Positions 57,372 to 63,400 are shown, counted from the stretch's first letter. The stretch: DNA of 64,000 nucleotides from Sipunculus nudus (GCA_026874595.1 CM049321.1:21608979-21672978), one strand, 5' to 3'. Numbers and translations: made by a program. The notes: generated by a model not told the origin, from the letters alone.

Positions 57372-60349
57372 CACCTGAGCTGTACTTATGATCCATTGAC
57401 CATCTTCTGTCCATCTGTCCATCTATTTGTCCATCCATTGGACTGCCATGTTTTGAAACCATTAGACCTATGAATTAGAAGCTGACATACAGTTAGATGC
57501 CCCTTAGTTCTCCTATCAAATCCACAGTGACTTTGTTCCTTCAGGAAATTAAGAAAAAAACTCATTATTTTTCCATTGAAAACCTATTGTAAAACTTCAG
57601 GACTGCCTAATATTAAAATATATTGTCTGTATGTGTCAGAAATTAAGTCAGCTTTACATAATTTGTGAAAGTTATGGACCGGAACATTAGGTAGGCCTAC
57701 CTTATCAAAACAGTATGAAATATATATTTTGACACATAACATGGTGATTTTTCAAGGATACAACTTTATTGAACCAAGATTTTAATGTTAGTCGTATATC
57801 ATAATTAAAGGCAGAATTTTGTTATTGTTTAAGTTATTAGCATAAACATAATATTGTTACCTTAAATTTTGCTGAACTTTGACCATGGCACATTTTGTAT
57901 TGTAAGTGCTTCTGATTTAATTTCCACATAATGGACAGATAAGATGTTAGAAATTTTAAAGTGATTGTTAGCTTTGGGAAACCAAGTCATTTATTGATTT
58001 TATGTATGGAGTGGTAATTAACTTGATATCAACCCTGGGATCAAAATATGAATATAAACTCAGGGATCATCTGGTGAAATTAAAACCCATGAATCATCCA
58101 GTGAAGATAAACTTGATAAACTCCGGGATCATCCAGTGAATGTACTCAGGGATCATCCAGTGAAGATAAACTGAGGGATCCTCCAGTGAATATAAACTCA
58201 GGGATACTCCATTGAATGTAAAATAGGATCATCCAATAATGAAAAACAGATATAATCCAGTGAATATAAACTTAGTTTTCTTCAACTGAACATTAACTTA
58301 AGGGTCTTGCAATGCAATTTAAACATAAATAAAAAAAAATTGTATTTATTTTTTGCAGAGAAAGAAGGCAAGGTGTGTCACCCCCAGTGCAGCAATGGCT
58401 GCATGGGTCCTGGTAATGAAATGTGTATACAGTGCAAGAATTTTAAATACAAGAATAAGTGTATTGAGTTTTGTGGGAACAGCAGTGCTCAGTTTGATGC
58501 AGGGAACAATACATGCAAAGACTGTCACCCAGAGTGTGCTGATGGGTGTACTGGACCAGTTAGTGACACATTTGTATTTCACTTTTATTAACATTTGATA
58601 ATTAACTTTTAAAAAAATAGATAAGCGATCATACCCTCAAATTTGCAAAGTAATTAGCAGTTTATAACATTGAATACCAGTTTTGGCTTATGTTTTATTT
58701 ATTTGTTTTATGTTTAAATATTTTCCAGAACTATTAGATGATCTTTTTAATTTGCAGTTATCCTTGAAACTACACAAATGTGTAAATTTTAAACAAAGTT
58801 TCTTCGAAAAACAGGTCAACACAGGTTTTAGAGCAGAATATAGAATCTGCTGTGTATGTTTAAAGCTTAAGCTTGAAGTTAAGGTTAACATTTGGGTAAA
58901 ATGCCTATTATTCACTCTGTGTGTTATATATGTGTTATATTTTATATAAAAGATGGGATCTGAGACTAGGACCATGGGATGTGAGACTTTGAACATGGGA
59001 TGTGAGACTTTGCATGACCATGGGACCTGAGACTGGGACCAGAAGAACTGATACTGAGACCAGGGGATCTGAAAGTGAGGCCAGGGAAACTGAGACTGGG
59101 ACCAGGGGATCTGGGACAATGGGATCTGAGAATGAGACTGTATTAGATCTGAGACTGAGACAAAGCTGGGGATCTGAGACTGAGACCATGGGACATTTGA
59201 CCAGTGATCTGAGACTGGGACCAGGGGATCTGAGACTGAGACCAGGGGATCTGAGACTGGGACCAGGGGATCTAAGACAGGGAACAGGGGAACTGAGACT
59301 GAGACCAGGGAAACTGAGACTGAGACCAGGGGATCTGAGACTGAGACCAGTAGATCTGAGACTGGGAACACTGGATGTGAGACTGAGACCAGGGAATCTG
59401 AGACTGAGACCAGGGGATCTGAGACTGAGACCAGGGGATCTGAGACTGAGACCAGGGGATCTGAGACTGAGACCAGGGGATCTGAGACTGAGACCAGGGG
59501 ATCTGAGACTGAGACCAGGGGATCGGAGACTGAGACCAGGGGATCTGAGACAGAGACCAGGGTATCTGAGACTGGGAACACTGGATGTGAGACTGAGATT
59601 AGGGAATTTGAGACTGAGACCTTGGGATCTTAGACTTGGACATTGGGATTTGAGACTGAGACCAGGGGACATTTGACCAGTGATCTGAGACTGGGACCAG
59701 GGGATCTGAGACTGAGACCAGGGGATCTGAGACTGGGACCAGGGGATCTAAGACAGGGAACAGGGGAACTGAGACTGAGACCAGGGAAACTGAGACTGAG
59801 ACCAGGGAATCTGAGACTGAGACCAGGGGATCTGAGACTGAGACCAGGGGATCTGAGACTGAGACCAGGGGATCTGAGACTGAGACCAGGGGATCTGAGA
59901 CTGAGACCAGGGGATCTGAGACTGAGACCAGGGGATCTGAGACTGAGACCAGGGGATCTGAGACAGAGACCAGGGTATCTGAGACTGGGAACACTGGATG
60001 TGAGACTGAGATTAGGGAATTTGAGACTGAGACCTTGGGATCTTAGACTTGAACATGGGGATCTGAGACTGAGACCAGGGGATCTGAGACTGGGACCTGG
60101 GGATGTGACACTTAGACCAGGGAATTTGAGACTGAGACCAGGGGATCCGCATATGGGAACACAACTGATATATGTGCACATAAAAATATAGCTAATTATG
60201 TGTATTTGTTGTTGTTTTCAGGGAAACAACAATTGTACCAAATGTAGAAATTTCCAAGATGGGCCATATTGTGTCAACAAATGCCCAGAGGAGAAATATG
60301 CAGATAAAAACAATGTTTGTCAAGACTGCAATCCAAACTGCGTGAATGG
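23302..60349 (+). CDS. Egfr: ErbB/EGFR-family receptor tyrosine kinase, ectodomain (11 exons, 5' and 3' incomplete)
   Basis: Cell-surface receptor for EGF/neuregulin-like ligands. Joined exons: 23302-23673, 24474-24605, 25672-25740, 28660-28781, 30531-30675, 31482-31583, 45050-45161, 46636-46776, 57048-57253, 58359-58558, 60222-60349. They total 1729 nt (about 576 residues), one open frame with matching phases at every junction. Order is L1, furin-like Cys-rich domain II, L2, Cys-rich domain IV. The second Cys-rich domain after L2 separates ErbB from the insulin receptor. Visible family signatures are NGNLEIVFL, EVTGYVLI, LRLIRGR and LGLRSLHEIS in L1, CAGGCTGP in domain II, LGLKSLKKV and RNKNLCY in L2, and CADGCTGP with QDGPYCVNKC in domain IV. 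The first exon starts mid-codon (phase 1), so an upstream signal-peptide exon is required; none was recognised. The last exon ends in phase 2, so domain IV, transmembrane and kinase parts lie beyond the window. Assignment to the family is very secure; orthology to a specific ErbB is inferred. Confidence 0.95.
23697..24230 (+). repeat. Rearranged copy of element F
   Basis: Shares CATTCAGATATCTGATGACTG-like, AGGCCAGAAAACCCC and GGCTGTTCATTTTGTTTATA phrases with 29860-30285. It then continues with a TGTGCATCCAGCTCC segment that matches the left arm of the full-length element. Located just after exon a in intron a-b. Confidence 0.45.
24474..24605 (+). CDS. Egfr: ErbB exon b: L1 domain, C-terminal part
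   Basis: 132-nt exon after a strong polypyrimidine acceptor (tctttttttt cag), donor gtaagt, phase 1 to phase 1. It completes L1 with EISAGKVYLHRNLHMC and the HIRWDDI segment, matching the family's NPxLC...IxWxDI end of L1. The acidic VDYKKDDVVEVEQDN linker leads to the first cysteine of domain II, whose codon is split across the next intron (T|GT). Confidence 0.95.
24722..24800 (+). repeat. tRNA-derived SINE fragment
   Basis: GACTGGCCCAGTTGGTATGC resembles a polymerase III A box. A related segment, GACTGGCTCAGTTGGTATAT, lies at 25940. The B box (GGTGAGATCCTTACTC) is decayed. Two related copies in one gene favour a SINE over chance. Confidence 0.35.
24863..25422 (+). mobile_element. MITE-like element with 13-bp GTATCCCCAGACA ends
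   Basis: Perfect inverted ends, GTATCCCCAGACA at 24863-24875 and TGTCTGGGGATAC at 25410-25422. The 560-bp interior has three spaced copies of a block with GACCTTG and CTTCAAGGT (about 24964, 25170, 25333). Non-coding, in ErbB intron b-c. Confidence 0.5.
25672..25740 (+). CDS. Egfr: ErbB exon c: start of Cys-rich domain II
   Basis: Small 69-nt exon with acceptor tctatttgcag and donor gtgagt, phase 1 to phase 1. It encodes the first disulfide module, KCHPSCNGTCWGSGADMCQ, the counterpart of the CxxCxxxCxxxxCWGxGxxxCQ motif that opens the furin-like region of ErbB receptors. Confidence 0.93.
25937..26110 (+). repeat. tRNA-derived SINE fragment, second copy
   Basis: TTGACTGGCTCAGTTGGTAT with downstream AGGCAGGACCTCAG resembles 24722-24800. 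The tail contains GCTGCCATCTGGGGGCAG. Decayed. Confidence 0.33.
26321..26575 (+). mobile_element. Palindromic MITE with ~88-bp inverted arms
   Basis: The left arm CACATATGCCGAATTGAAC through CCCATGCGTGAA (26321-26411) is an inverted copy of TTCACGCATAAACATG through TTCAATTGGGCATATGTG (26484-26575). The shared block AAACACTTATTAAGG with TGTTTCCATGTG is easily seen. The spacer is about 75 bp. It could fold into a long hairpin transcript. ErbB intron c-d. Confidence 0.65.
26576..26790 (+). repeat. Repeat H, plus-strand copy
   Basis: TATTCCTGGGAGTCCTTAAT, CTAATCAATTCTTCATTGGC and GTTGTGAACAAACACACAAA align with the inverse of 4245-4480. It directly adjoins the palindromic MITE at 26321-26575. 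Confidence 0.5.
27065..28060 (+). mobile_element. Element G1, 5'-truncated, in ErbB intron c-d
   Basis: Contains the G-type array: CATCCATGCTTATATCT, CGTTTGACCAATCAGG, and AGGTGGCGCCACCT at about 27896. The recognisable 3' end is GGCGGATACACGTAGTCGCTTG then TTTTCTAG. The 5' hairpin is missing and the left border near 27065 is approximate. It is more diverged than G2-G6. Confidence 0.55.
28660..28781 (+). CDS. Egfr: ErbB exon d: Cys-rich domain II, modules 2-3
   Basis: 122-nt exon after tatattaatttttcag, donor gtatga, phase 1 to phase 0. It encodes LTRVNCAAQCGGQTCYGPG, then LECCRSECAGGCTGP and KDTQCY. The ECCRSECAGGCTGP block is a classic ErbB furin-like signature (CCHxxCAxGCTGP). The donor is only moderately canonical. 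An in-frame read-through of the intron would stop almost at once, which supports this exon end. Confidence 0.94.
29568..30466 (+). mobile_element. Inverted-repeat element F, full length
   Basis: Arms of about 170 bp: 29568-29740 with TGCTTTGTATAGCAGATTTTC and TTGCATTGTGCATCC, inverted at 30297-30466. The interior (CAGGCCAGAAAAC, GCTTGTTTTGTTTATATC, TTTGCAACAAGTGACCTTTC) recurs at 4595-4920, 23697-24230 and 32212-32515. No ORF or clear target duplication. It occupies most of ErbB intron d-e. Confidence 0.55.
30531..30675 (+). CDS. Egfr: ErbB exon e: Cys-rich domain II with dimerisation arm
   Basis: 145-nt exon, acceptor atctttacag, donor gtaagt, phase 0 to phase 1. It encodes ACRDFVLDGHKCVTHCP, then the loop RLTKYNKDTHQNEPNPDGRY, then KYGTRCLKNCP. 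The loop lies between the same cysteines as the EGFR dimerisation arm and keeps the basic-Tyr-Asn and Asn-Pro-Asp-Gly-Arg-Tyr features, so an arm of normal size is present. Confidence 0.94.
30767..31105 (+). repeat. GGTCTTAAAA-rich repeat
   Basis: At least nine copies of GGTCTTAAAA or AAGTCTTAAA variants over 340 bp in intron e-f. Nothing coding. Confidence 0.4.
31482..31583 (+). CDS. Egfr: ErbB exon f: end of Cys-rich domain II
   Basis: 102-nt exon, acceptor atatatcttgtag, donor gtaagt, phase 1 to phase 1. It encodes DLLVEVDACVSRCQEGYHEV, GKDCLPCQGPCPL, matching the last modules before L2 (CVxxCxxxxYEV...CxxCxGPC). The next exon is 13.5 kb away across an intron packed with mobile elements. 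Confidence 0.93.
31706..32185 (+). repeat. Repeat D, copy 2
   Basis: TATTACAGGAGTATTATGGT start, GAGGTCAGAGGTCAACAG and GATGTATTATGCATG end, colinear with 3008-3550 but lacking the microsatellite. Lies 120 bp after exon f. Confidence 0.5.
32212..32515 (+). repeat. Partial copy of element F
   Basis: GATATCTGACATCTATGAAC, ACCAGAAAAGCC, GGCTGCTCATTTTGTATATA and TTTGCAACAAGTCACCTTTC match the core at 29860-30130 in order. No inverted arms remain. Confidence 0.45.
32895..35628 (+). mobile_element. Helentron-like non-autonomous element A2, with nested G2
   Basis: Starts with a near-perfect 13-bp hairpin (AGCTCAGCTGACT pairs with AGTCATCTGAGCT, loop GAA), then a (GTCC/GTCT)n tract at 32940-32998. 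Four tandem units of about 337 bp follow, each ending in a GGTGGCGCCACCT-type palindrome (33255, 33592, 33928, 34270), then nested element G2 (34291-35454). It ends with GTCAGCTGAGC, TGACCCATGGGTCA and CTTGTTT. The terminal 11-mers GCTCAGCTGAC and GTCAGCTGAGC are inverted repeats. It has two fewer core units than A3 and A4, but is otherwise nearly identical. It lies in ErbB intron f-g. Confidence 0.75.
34291..35454 (+). mobile_element. Element G2 (CTAG-ending, nested in A2)
   Basis: The 5' start GTATCCGCCAAAACGAAG has lost part of the hairpin's right arm. Units of about 280 bp each carry two AGGTGGCGCCACCT palindromes and the phrase AACCGTTTGACCGATCAGG. The 3' end is a degenerate TGTAGTCACTTGTCGGTTAC, then CCGTATTCTAG. 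It sits at the same A-element position as G3 and G5, so it was present before the A copies multiplied. Confidence 0.6.
35629..37800 (+). repeat. Diverged B-type repeat units
   Basis: Immediately after A2, phrases such as TTAGAAATCTATTTTCACAC, AGGACTGCCTAATATCAAAACC, CATGCCAGAAATTAA and CCTTAAATTTTGCCC match B1. They repeat at about 35650, 36330 and more weakly to 37800. No B terminus is seen. A2 may have inserted into or recombined with a B copy; a possible diverged B 5' end lies at 32520-32600. Confidence 0.5.
37890..37980 (+). repeat. CT/TTTC pyrimidine tract
   Basis: TCTC and TTTC runs, almost purely pyrimidine, in intron f-g. Confidence 0.85.
38495..38512 (+). repeat. Poly-C run
   Basis: 18 consecutive C. 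Similar long C runs occur at 4536-4551, 43200-43215, about 49410-49425 and 61634-61644; several are inside B and A elements. Lengths may be unreliable in assembly. Confidence 0.8.
38685..38815 (+). repeat. AGCCGCCGCCG tandem block
   Basis: Five spaced copies of GCCAGCCGCCGCCG-like sequence, far more GC-rich than the surroundings. A related GAGCCGGCTCAGCCGGCTAGCC block lies at 41540-41630. Both blocks are introduced by AGACCTGRGAGCCG-like sequence, so they may mark the two ends of one unit. Confidence 0.5.
39100..40113 (+). mobile_element. MULE-like MITE with long TIRs and perfect 9-bp target duplication
   Basis: 1014-bp element with inverted arms of about 180-190 bp (39100-39281 and 39921-40113). 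The left arm starts GGGTCTGTCTAAAACGCGG and the right arm ends CCGCGTTTTTGACAGACCC. It is flanked by the exact direct repeat GAAAAAATG at 39091-39099 and 40114-40122. Long TIRs with a 9-bp duplication are the hallmark of Mutator-like elements. No transposase ORF lies between the arms, so it is non-autonomous. Confidence 0.82.
40114..41636. other. Unassigned part of ErbB intron f-g
   Basis: Mixed AT-rich sequence with short open frames only (73 codons at 40624). It ends in the GCC/GGCT-rich block before A3. Possibly the interior of a larger unit bounded by 38685 and 41630. Confidence 0.3.
41637..45046 (+). mobile_element. Helentron-like non-autonomous element A3, with nested G3, abutting ErbB exon g
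   Basis: Same termini as A2, six core units of about 340 bp, and nested G3 (43693-44872). The last base of CTTGTTT is 45046 and exon g starts at 45050, leaving only CAG of host intron. The left flank, ending in agccagccattttt, is pyrimidine-rich. The rejoined pre-insertion site would read as a normal T-rich 3' splice site. Sequence is nearly identical to A2 and A4, suggesting recent spread or recent exchange between copies. Confidence 0.78.
43693..44872 (+). mobile_element. Element G3 (nested in A3)
   Basis: Full 5' hairpin: GTATCCGCCAAAAC pairs with GTTTTGCGGATAC with one bulged C. The core array has the same palindromes as G2, and the end is CCGTATTCTAG. It is at the same location in the host element as G2 and G5. 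There is no coding capacity. Confidence 0.6.
45050..45161 (+). CDS. Egfr: ErbB exon g: start of L2 domain
   Basis: 112-nt exon, donor gtaaaa (moderate), phase 1 to phase 2. It encodes SCHGPQNAEAVTNKTIHGY, KNCTRIEGNLVIGYESFKG. KNCTxIxGNLxI is the usual start of an ErbB L domain and NKT is a possible glycosylation site. The acceptor is unusual: the CAG directly follows the 3' end of mobile element A3 (CTTGTTT, ending 45046), so the polypyrimidine tract and any branch point must lie in element sequence. Confidence 0.94.
45424..45767 (+). mobile_element. PIF/Harbinger-like MITE, copy 3 (degenerate)
   Basis: Carries AAAAGGTATGGTTCTCAGGCAC-type left TIR and a right TIR GTGCCTGAGAACC followed by decayed sequence. 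The core is more diverged than copies 1 and 2 and the flanking duplication is unclear (TTA against TAG). It lies in ErbB intron g-h, about 260 bp after exon g. Confidence 0.55.
46636..46776 (+). CDS. Egfr: ErbB exon h: L2 domain, middle part
   Basis: 141-nt exon, acceptor tgtattacag, donor gtaagt, phase 2 to phase 2. It encodes KDPINIDDLENFKDVKVVTG, VVSIQALENLKSLDFLRSLE, VVIGRIS. The LxxFKxVxxxTGxxxI and LxFLRSLExIxGR pattern is the leucine-rich solenoid core of L2. Confidence 0.94.
47650..47730 (+). repeat. TA microsatellite
   Basis: About 30 uninterrupted TA units followed by imperfect ones, in intron h-i; self-complementary. Confidence 0.9.
47872..51136 (+). mobile_element. Helentron-like non-autonomous element B1
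   Basis: The 5' hairpin is AGCTCAGCTGACT/AGTCATCTGAGCT, followed by GTCY repeats. The core differs from A: 600-700-bp units marked by CCCCAAAATCTCCTACCA, CGTTCCTTC-AGATATTAAGG, GACTGCCTAATATCAAAACC and TTAAATTTTGCCCAACTTTGG. The distal part has two copies of TTGCAACTTTTGCAACAATT and a C run at about 49410. The 3' end is CAGCTGAGCG with a degenerate palindrome and CTTGTTT. There is no coding capacity. It serves as the empty-site partner of B2 for the G6 insertion. Confidence 0.7.
53105..54180 (+). mobile_element. Element G4 (younger insertion in A4)
   Basis: 5' hairpin GTATCCGCCAAAAC/GTTTTGCGGATAC; 3' end TAGTCGCTTGTCGATTA then CCGTATTCTAG. A3 at about 43340-43352 carries the uninterrupted T-rich sequence, so this copy inserted in A4 only. 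No target-site duplication can be seen, though the site is a T tract, which limits resolution. Confidence 0.65.
54523..55685 (+). mobile_element. Element G5 (nested in A4)
   Basis: Starts GCATCTGCCAAAACGAAG with two changes in the left hairpin arm; the right arm GTTTTGCGGATAC is intact. Array units with GGTGGCGCCACCT follow, and the end is CCGTATTCTAG. It occupies the same host position as G2 and G3. Confidence 0.6.
56058..56610 (+). mobile_element. hAT-like inverted-repeat element
   Basis: The arms 56058-56163 and 56483-56610 are inverted copies: AGACTGGTACCCCGCTCTAT against AGACTGGTACCCTGCTCTAT, then GACAGGCGTACAACTCC and GACTGGTTCCAACTCCAG. The direct repeat GAGTCAG flanks both sides (56051-56057, 56611-56617), extendable to 8 bp with one mismatch, as expected for hAT. 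It is non-coding and lies in ErbB intron h-i. Confidence 0.7.
57048..57253 (+). CDS. Egfr: ErbB exon i: L2 domain, C-terminal part
   Basis: 206-nt exon, acceptor ctcttctttccag, donor gtaagt, phase 2 to phase 1. It encodes HGLSVMRTDIEYLGLKSLKK, then AVIFLFRNKNLCYIKSTKW and NNSLC. LGLKSLK, xxxRNKNLCY and the Trp that follows are the conserved end of the ErbB second L domain. The acceptor lies about 0.4 kb downstream of a hAT-like inverted-repeat element (56058-56610). Confidence 0.95.
57334..57367 (+). repeat. TG microsatellite
   Basis: About 16 TG units, 80 bp after the exon i donor. Confidence 0.9.
57370..57960 (+). repeat. Diverged B-type copy in intron i-j
   Basis: ACACCTGAGCTGTACTTATG, CATCTGTCCATCTATTTGTCC, CAGTTAGATGCCCCTTAG, GGACTGCCTAATATTAAAA and CCTTAAATTTTGCTGAACTTT follow the order of element B1 but are much more diverged. 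It starts directly after the TG microsatellite. Confidence 0.45.
58045..58275 (+). repeat. Minisatellite, ~28-bp unit
   Basis: About eight imperfect copies of ACTCAGGGATCATCCAGTGA with spacing of roughly 26-35 bp, in intron i-j just before exon j. Confidence 0.6.
58359..58558 (+). CDS. Egfr: ErbB exon j: Cys-rich domain IV, first modules
   Basis: 200-nt exon, acceptor tattttttgcag, phase 1 to phase 0. It encodes VCHPQCSNGCMGPGNEMCIQ, then CKNFKYKNKCIEFC and CKDCHPECADGCTGP. These are the alternating disulfide modules of the growth-factor receptor domain IV. The end is set by the CTGP|GNNNC join to the next exon. The donor GTTAGT is weaker than the others (T at +3), and reading on reaches a stop at about 58589. 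Confidence 0.93.
58950..60150 (+). repeat. 21-bp minisatellite, GGGATCTGAGACTGAGACCAG
   Basis: Roughly 55 copies of a 21-bp unit, purine-rich on this strand, filling most of intron j-k. Variants such as GGGAACACTGGATGTGAGAC and ACATTTGACCAGTGATC recur 400-480 bp apart, showing a higher-order duplication. Because 21 is a multiple of 3 and the unit lacks stops in several frames, it yields long open frames on both strands (for example 58688-59581 minus). These should not be taken as genes. Confidence 0.9.
60222..60349 (+). CDS. Egfr: ErbB exon k: Cys-rich domain IV, continued
   Basis: 128-nt exon after ttgttgttttcag, donor gtgagc, phase 0 to phase 2. It encodes GNNNCTKCRNFQDGPYCVNK, CPEEKYADKNNVCQDC, NPNCVNG. 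It matches the ErbB DNCxxCxxxxDGPxCVxxCP module. The loop before CQDC is shorter than in human EGFR. The exon ends in phase 2, so coding continues past the window. Confidence 0.94.
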
Positions 60350-60438
60350 GTGAGCTTTAATTACTTCAATATCAAATTTTTTCTGCTTAAGATACAGTGG
60401 TTGTTGCATATTTGTGGGGTTACTTTTTAGTAATTTTT

Positions 60439-63400
60439 AGCTCAGCTGACTATGAGTCATCTGAGCTATAGTCGTGGTCCATTGTCCGTCGTCTGTCTGT
60501 CCGTCTGTCTGGATGTCTGTCCGTAAGACTGGCACGTTTCGACACCATTGGACCTATTAATCTGAAATGATGTCCCCAAAATCTCCTACCATGCCGAAAA
60601 TTGGGTCAATAGGACTTCGTTCCTTCGAGATATTAAGGAAAAACCTCAATTTTTTATTAGAAATCTATTTTCACTCTTCAGGACTGCCTAATATCAAAAC
60701 CACTCATCTGGTTTTCTTCATATTTACCATAAATATTCCTCTATATAGTTTCTATGTACATGCCAGATATTAAGTCAGTATTATATAATTTAAAAAAGTT
60801 ATGGGCCCAAACATAATGGACTTTGTAAAAAAAATCAGGAAGATATTTGATCACTTAAGACCAAAAGTGTTAAAGGTAGAGACTTTTTTCCAGTAATACA
60901 ACTTTAATTAATCAAAATTTAATTGTATACCAAAAATTAGATCAAAATCTGTTAAATTTTTTTTAATATTGGCAAAAATATAAAATTGGTACCTTAAATT
61001 TTGCCCAACTTTGGCCACGGCACGTTTTTTTCCTGAAAGTACTGTGGATTTAATTTTCACAGCATGTATACATAAGGATTCAATCTGTTAAAATCTGAAA
61101 TTTGAAAATAAAAGTTGCAAAATTAGGCTAGTTATTGAATTTTTTTGGAGGCTCCTGTTGTATTCCCTTACATTGTCAAGCAGTCCACTTTGATGACTGT
61201 AGGTCATTCAGTGCACATCTCTATGCTCCCCAGGCTGTTGGCATAATTTTAGATGTCCCCAGGAATATAACTTTATTTAATCATTTAATCAAGATTCAAT
61301 TGTTTACCCAAAATTAGATCTGAATTTTGCAAATTTTTCAAGTTATTAGCATAAATAAAAAATCAATACCTTAAATTTTGTCCAACTTTGGCACTGTTGA
61401 TTTAATTTTCACAGCATATATACATAAGGATTTAATCTTTAAAACTCTGAAATTTCAAAGAAATTGATTGGAAAGAATAGCTTTTATTCATGTTTTCATA
61501 CACCATGTCAAGTGTTGTTTACATCTAGCCCACCTAGTAGTACAGCCTTCACTTGTATTATGTAACCCACCCCAGGCAGCTTGCCTTGGGTCAGCTTGGC
61601 CACTACCAGCAGGCTTCCCCTCTGCCCTGCACTCCCCCCCCCCCCGATGGTGCATAAACTAGATGAATGTTATTATTTTCTGTATTTGATTCATTCTTAT
61701 TCTAGGCTATGCTACATTTTAGATTTTGTATTGTACCACCAGGGTTACAATGAATTAAGTGTACATTTAATTGTGTCCACAAAGTGGTGTATTGCTGTGA
61801 AAGTGTGGATGTTCATGAGATAAGTAATTACTTACTTCAGAGGAGTAAAAACTTCACCAGGTGTGAAATTGACTATTAATTCCAGTAATAAATTAAAACT
61901 GGGATAGTAATTGTATCCGCCAAAACAGAGTTTTGCGGATACTATGTTTTCAGCTGGTCGCCGCCGCCGCCGCCGCCGCCGCCGCGTAGGTGTCCGGAGA
62001 ACTCCTCCGTAACCGCTGGGCGTAATTTTCCGAAACCCGGGATTATGTTCGGGTCACATGTGAACTGCTGCGCCCCGATTTTGTTTTGACCTCTGACCTT
62101 TCCTCTGCGCTCTGCGTCCGTTTGTGCGTCTGTTTCCACACATAAACCCACATATCTCGGCAACCGTTTGACCGATCAGGAAAATTTTTTTGCACAAATG
62201 TAGCCCTCGGAGAGCTTTATAACATACACCAAAAATGGTGGCGCCACCTGCAACCATGTTTGCACAGTGTCCATCTGTTCGTCTGCCTTGGGTTAAAATC
62301 ACTCATATCTCTGCAGTGACTTGACTAATTCACCTGAAATTTGGCATGCGTATACATCCTGGATAGCTTATCTGATTTTATGACAGGTGGCGCCACCTAC
62401 ATTCACGTTTACGCTGCAGACATCCAAGCTCATATCTCGGGAACCGTTTGACCGATCAGGAAAATTCTTTTGCACAAATGTAGCCCTTGGAGAGCTTTAT
62501 AACATACACCAAAAATGGTGCCGCTACCTGCAACCATGTTTGTACAGTGTCCATCTGTTTGTCTGCCTTGGGTTAAAATCACTCATATCTCTGCAGTGAC
62601 TTGACTAATTCACCTGAAATTTGGCATGCGTATACATCCTGGATAGCTTTTCTGATTTTATGACAGGTGGCGCCACCTACATTCATGTTTACGCTGCAGA
62701 CATCCAAGCTCATATCTCAGGAACCGTTTGATTGATCAGGAAAATTTTTTTGCACAAATGTAGCCCTTGGAGAGCTTTATAACATACACAAAAAATGGTG
62801 GCGCCACCTGCAACCATGTTTGCACAGTGTCCAGCTGTTCGTCTGCCTTGGGTTAAAATCACTCATATCTCTGCAGTGGTTTGACTAATTCACCTGAAAT
62901 TCTGCATGCTTATACATCCTGGATAGCTTTTCTGATTTTATGACAGGTGGCGCCACCTACAATCAAGTTTACGCTGCAGACATCCAAGCTCATATCTAGG
63001 GAACCGTTTGACCAATTGGGCCAAAATTTTGCATGTGTATAGTTCTCACAAAGCTCTTTATCATACGCTAAACTGGTGGCGCCACCTGCAACCCTTTTTT
63101 GCACAGCGTCCATCTGTTTGTCTGCCAAGGGCAAAAATCACTCATATACAATATAGTGGTTTGACTTATCTGCCTTAAATTTTGCATATGTATACAACTT
63201 GGACGGCTTTCTGGATTTTTTGGTAGGTAGCGCAACCTACATACACAATTTGGCTGCAGACATCCATGCTGATATGCAACACTTCACCCGTTCCACTCTG
63301 ATTTAGGCGGATACAAGTAGTCGCTTGTCGACTACCCGTATTCTAGTTAGCACAATGATATTGTTTGTCCCTCATTCAACCAACAGTGTGTTTACTTTAT

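Noticed and set aside
58688-59994. Long open frames (up to 297 codons, VSVSDPL- or RLRPGDL-like repeats) on both strands
   Set aside because: They arise from a 21-bp minisatellite whose length is a multiple of 3; they occur in several frames on both strands inside an ErbB intron.
23302-60349. Insulin/IGF receptor as alternative identity
   Set aside because: After L2 comes a second Cys-rich domain (GCTGP modules, DGPYC) rather than fibronectin type III repeats.
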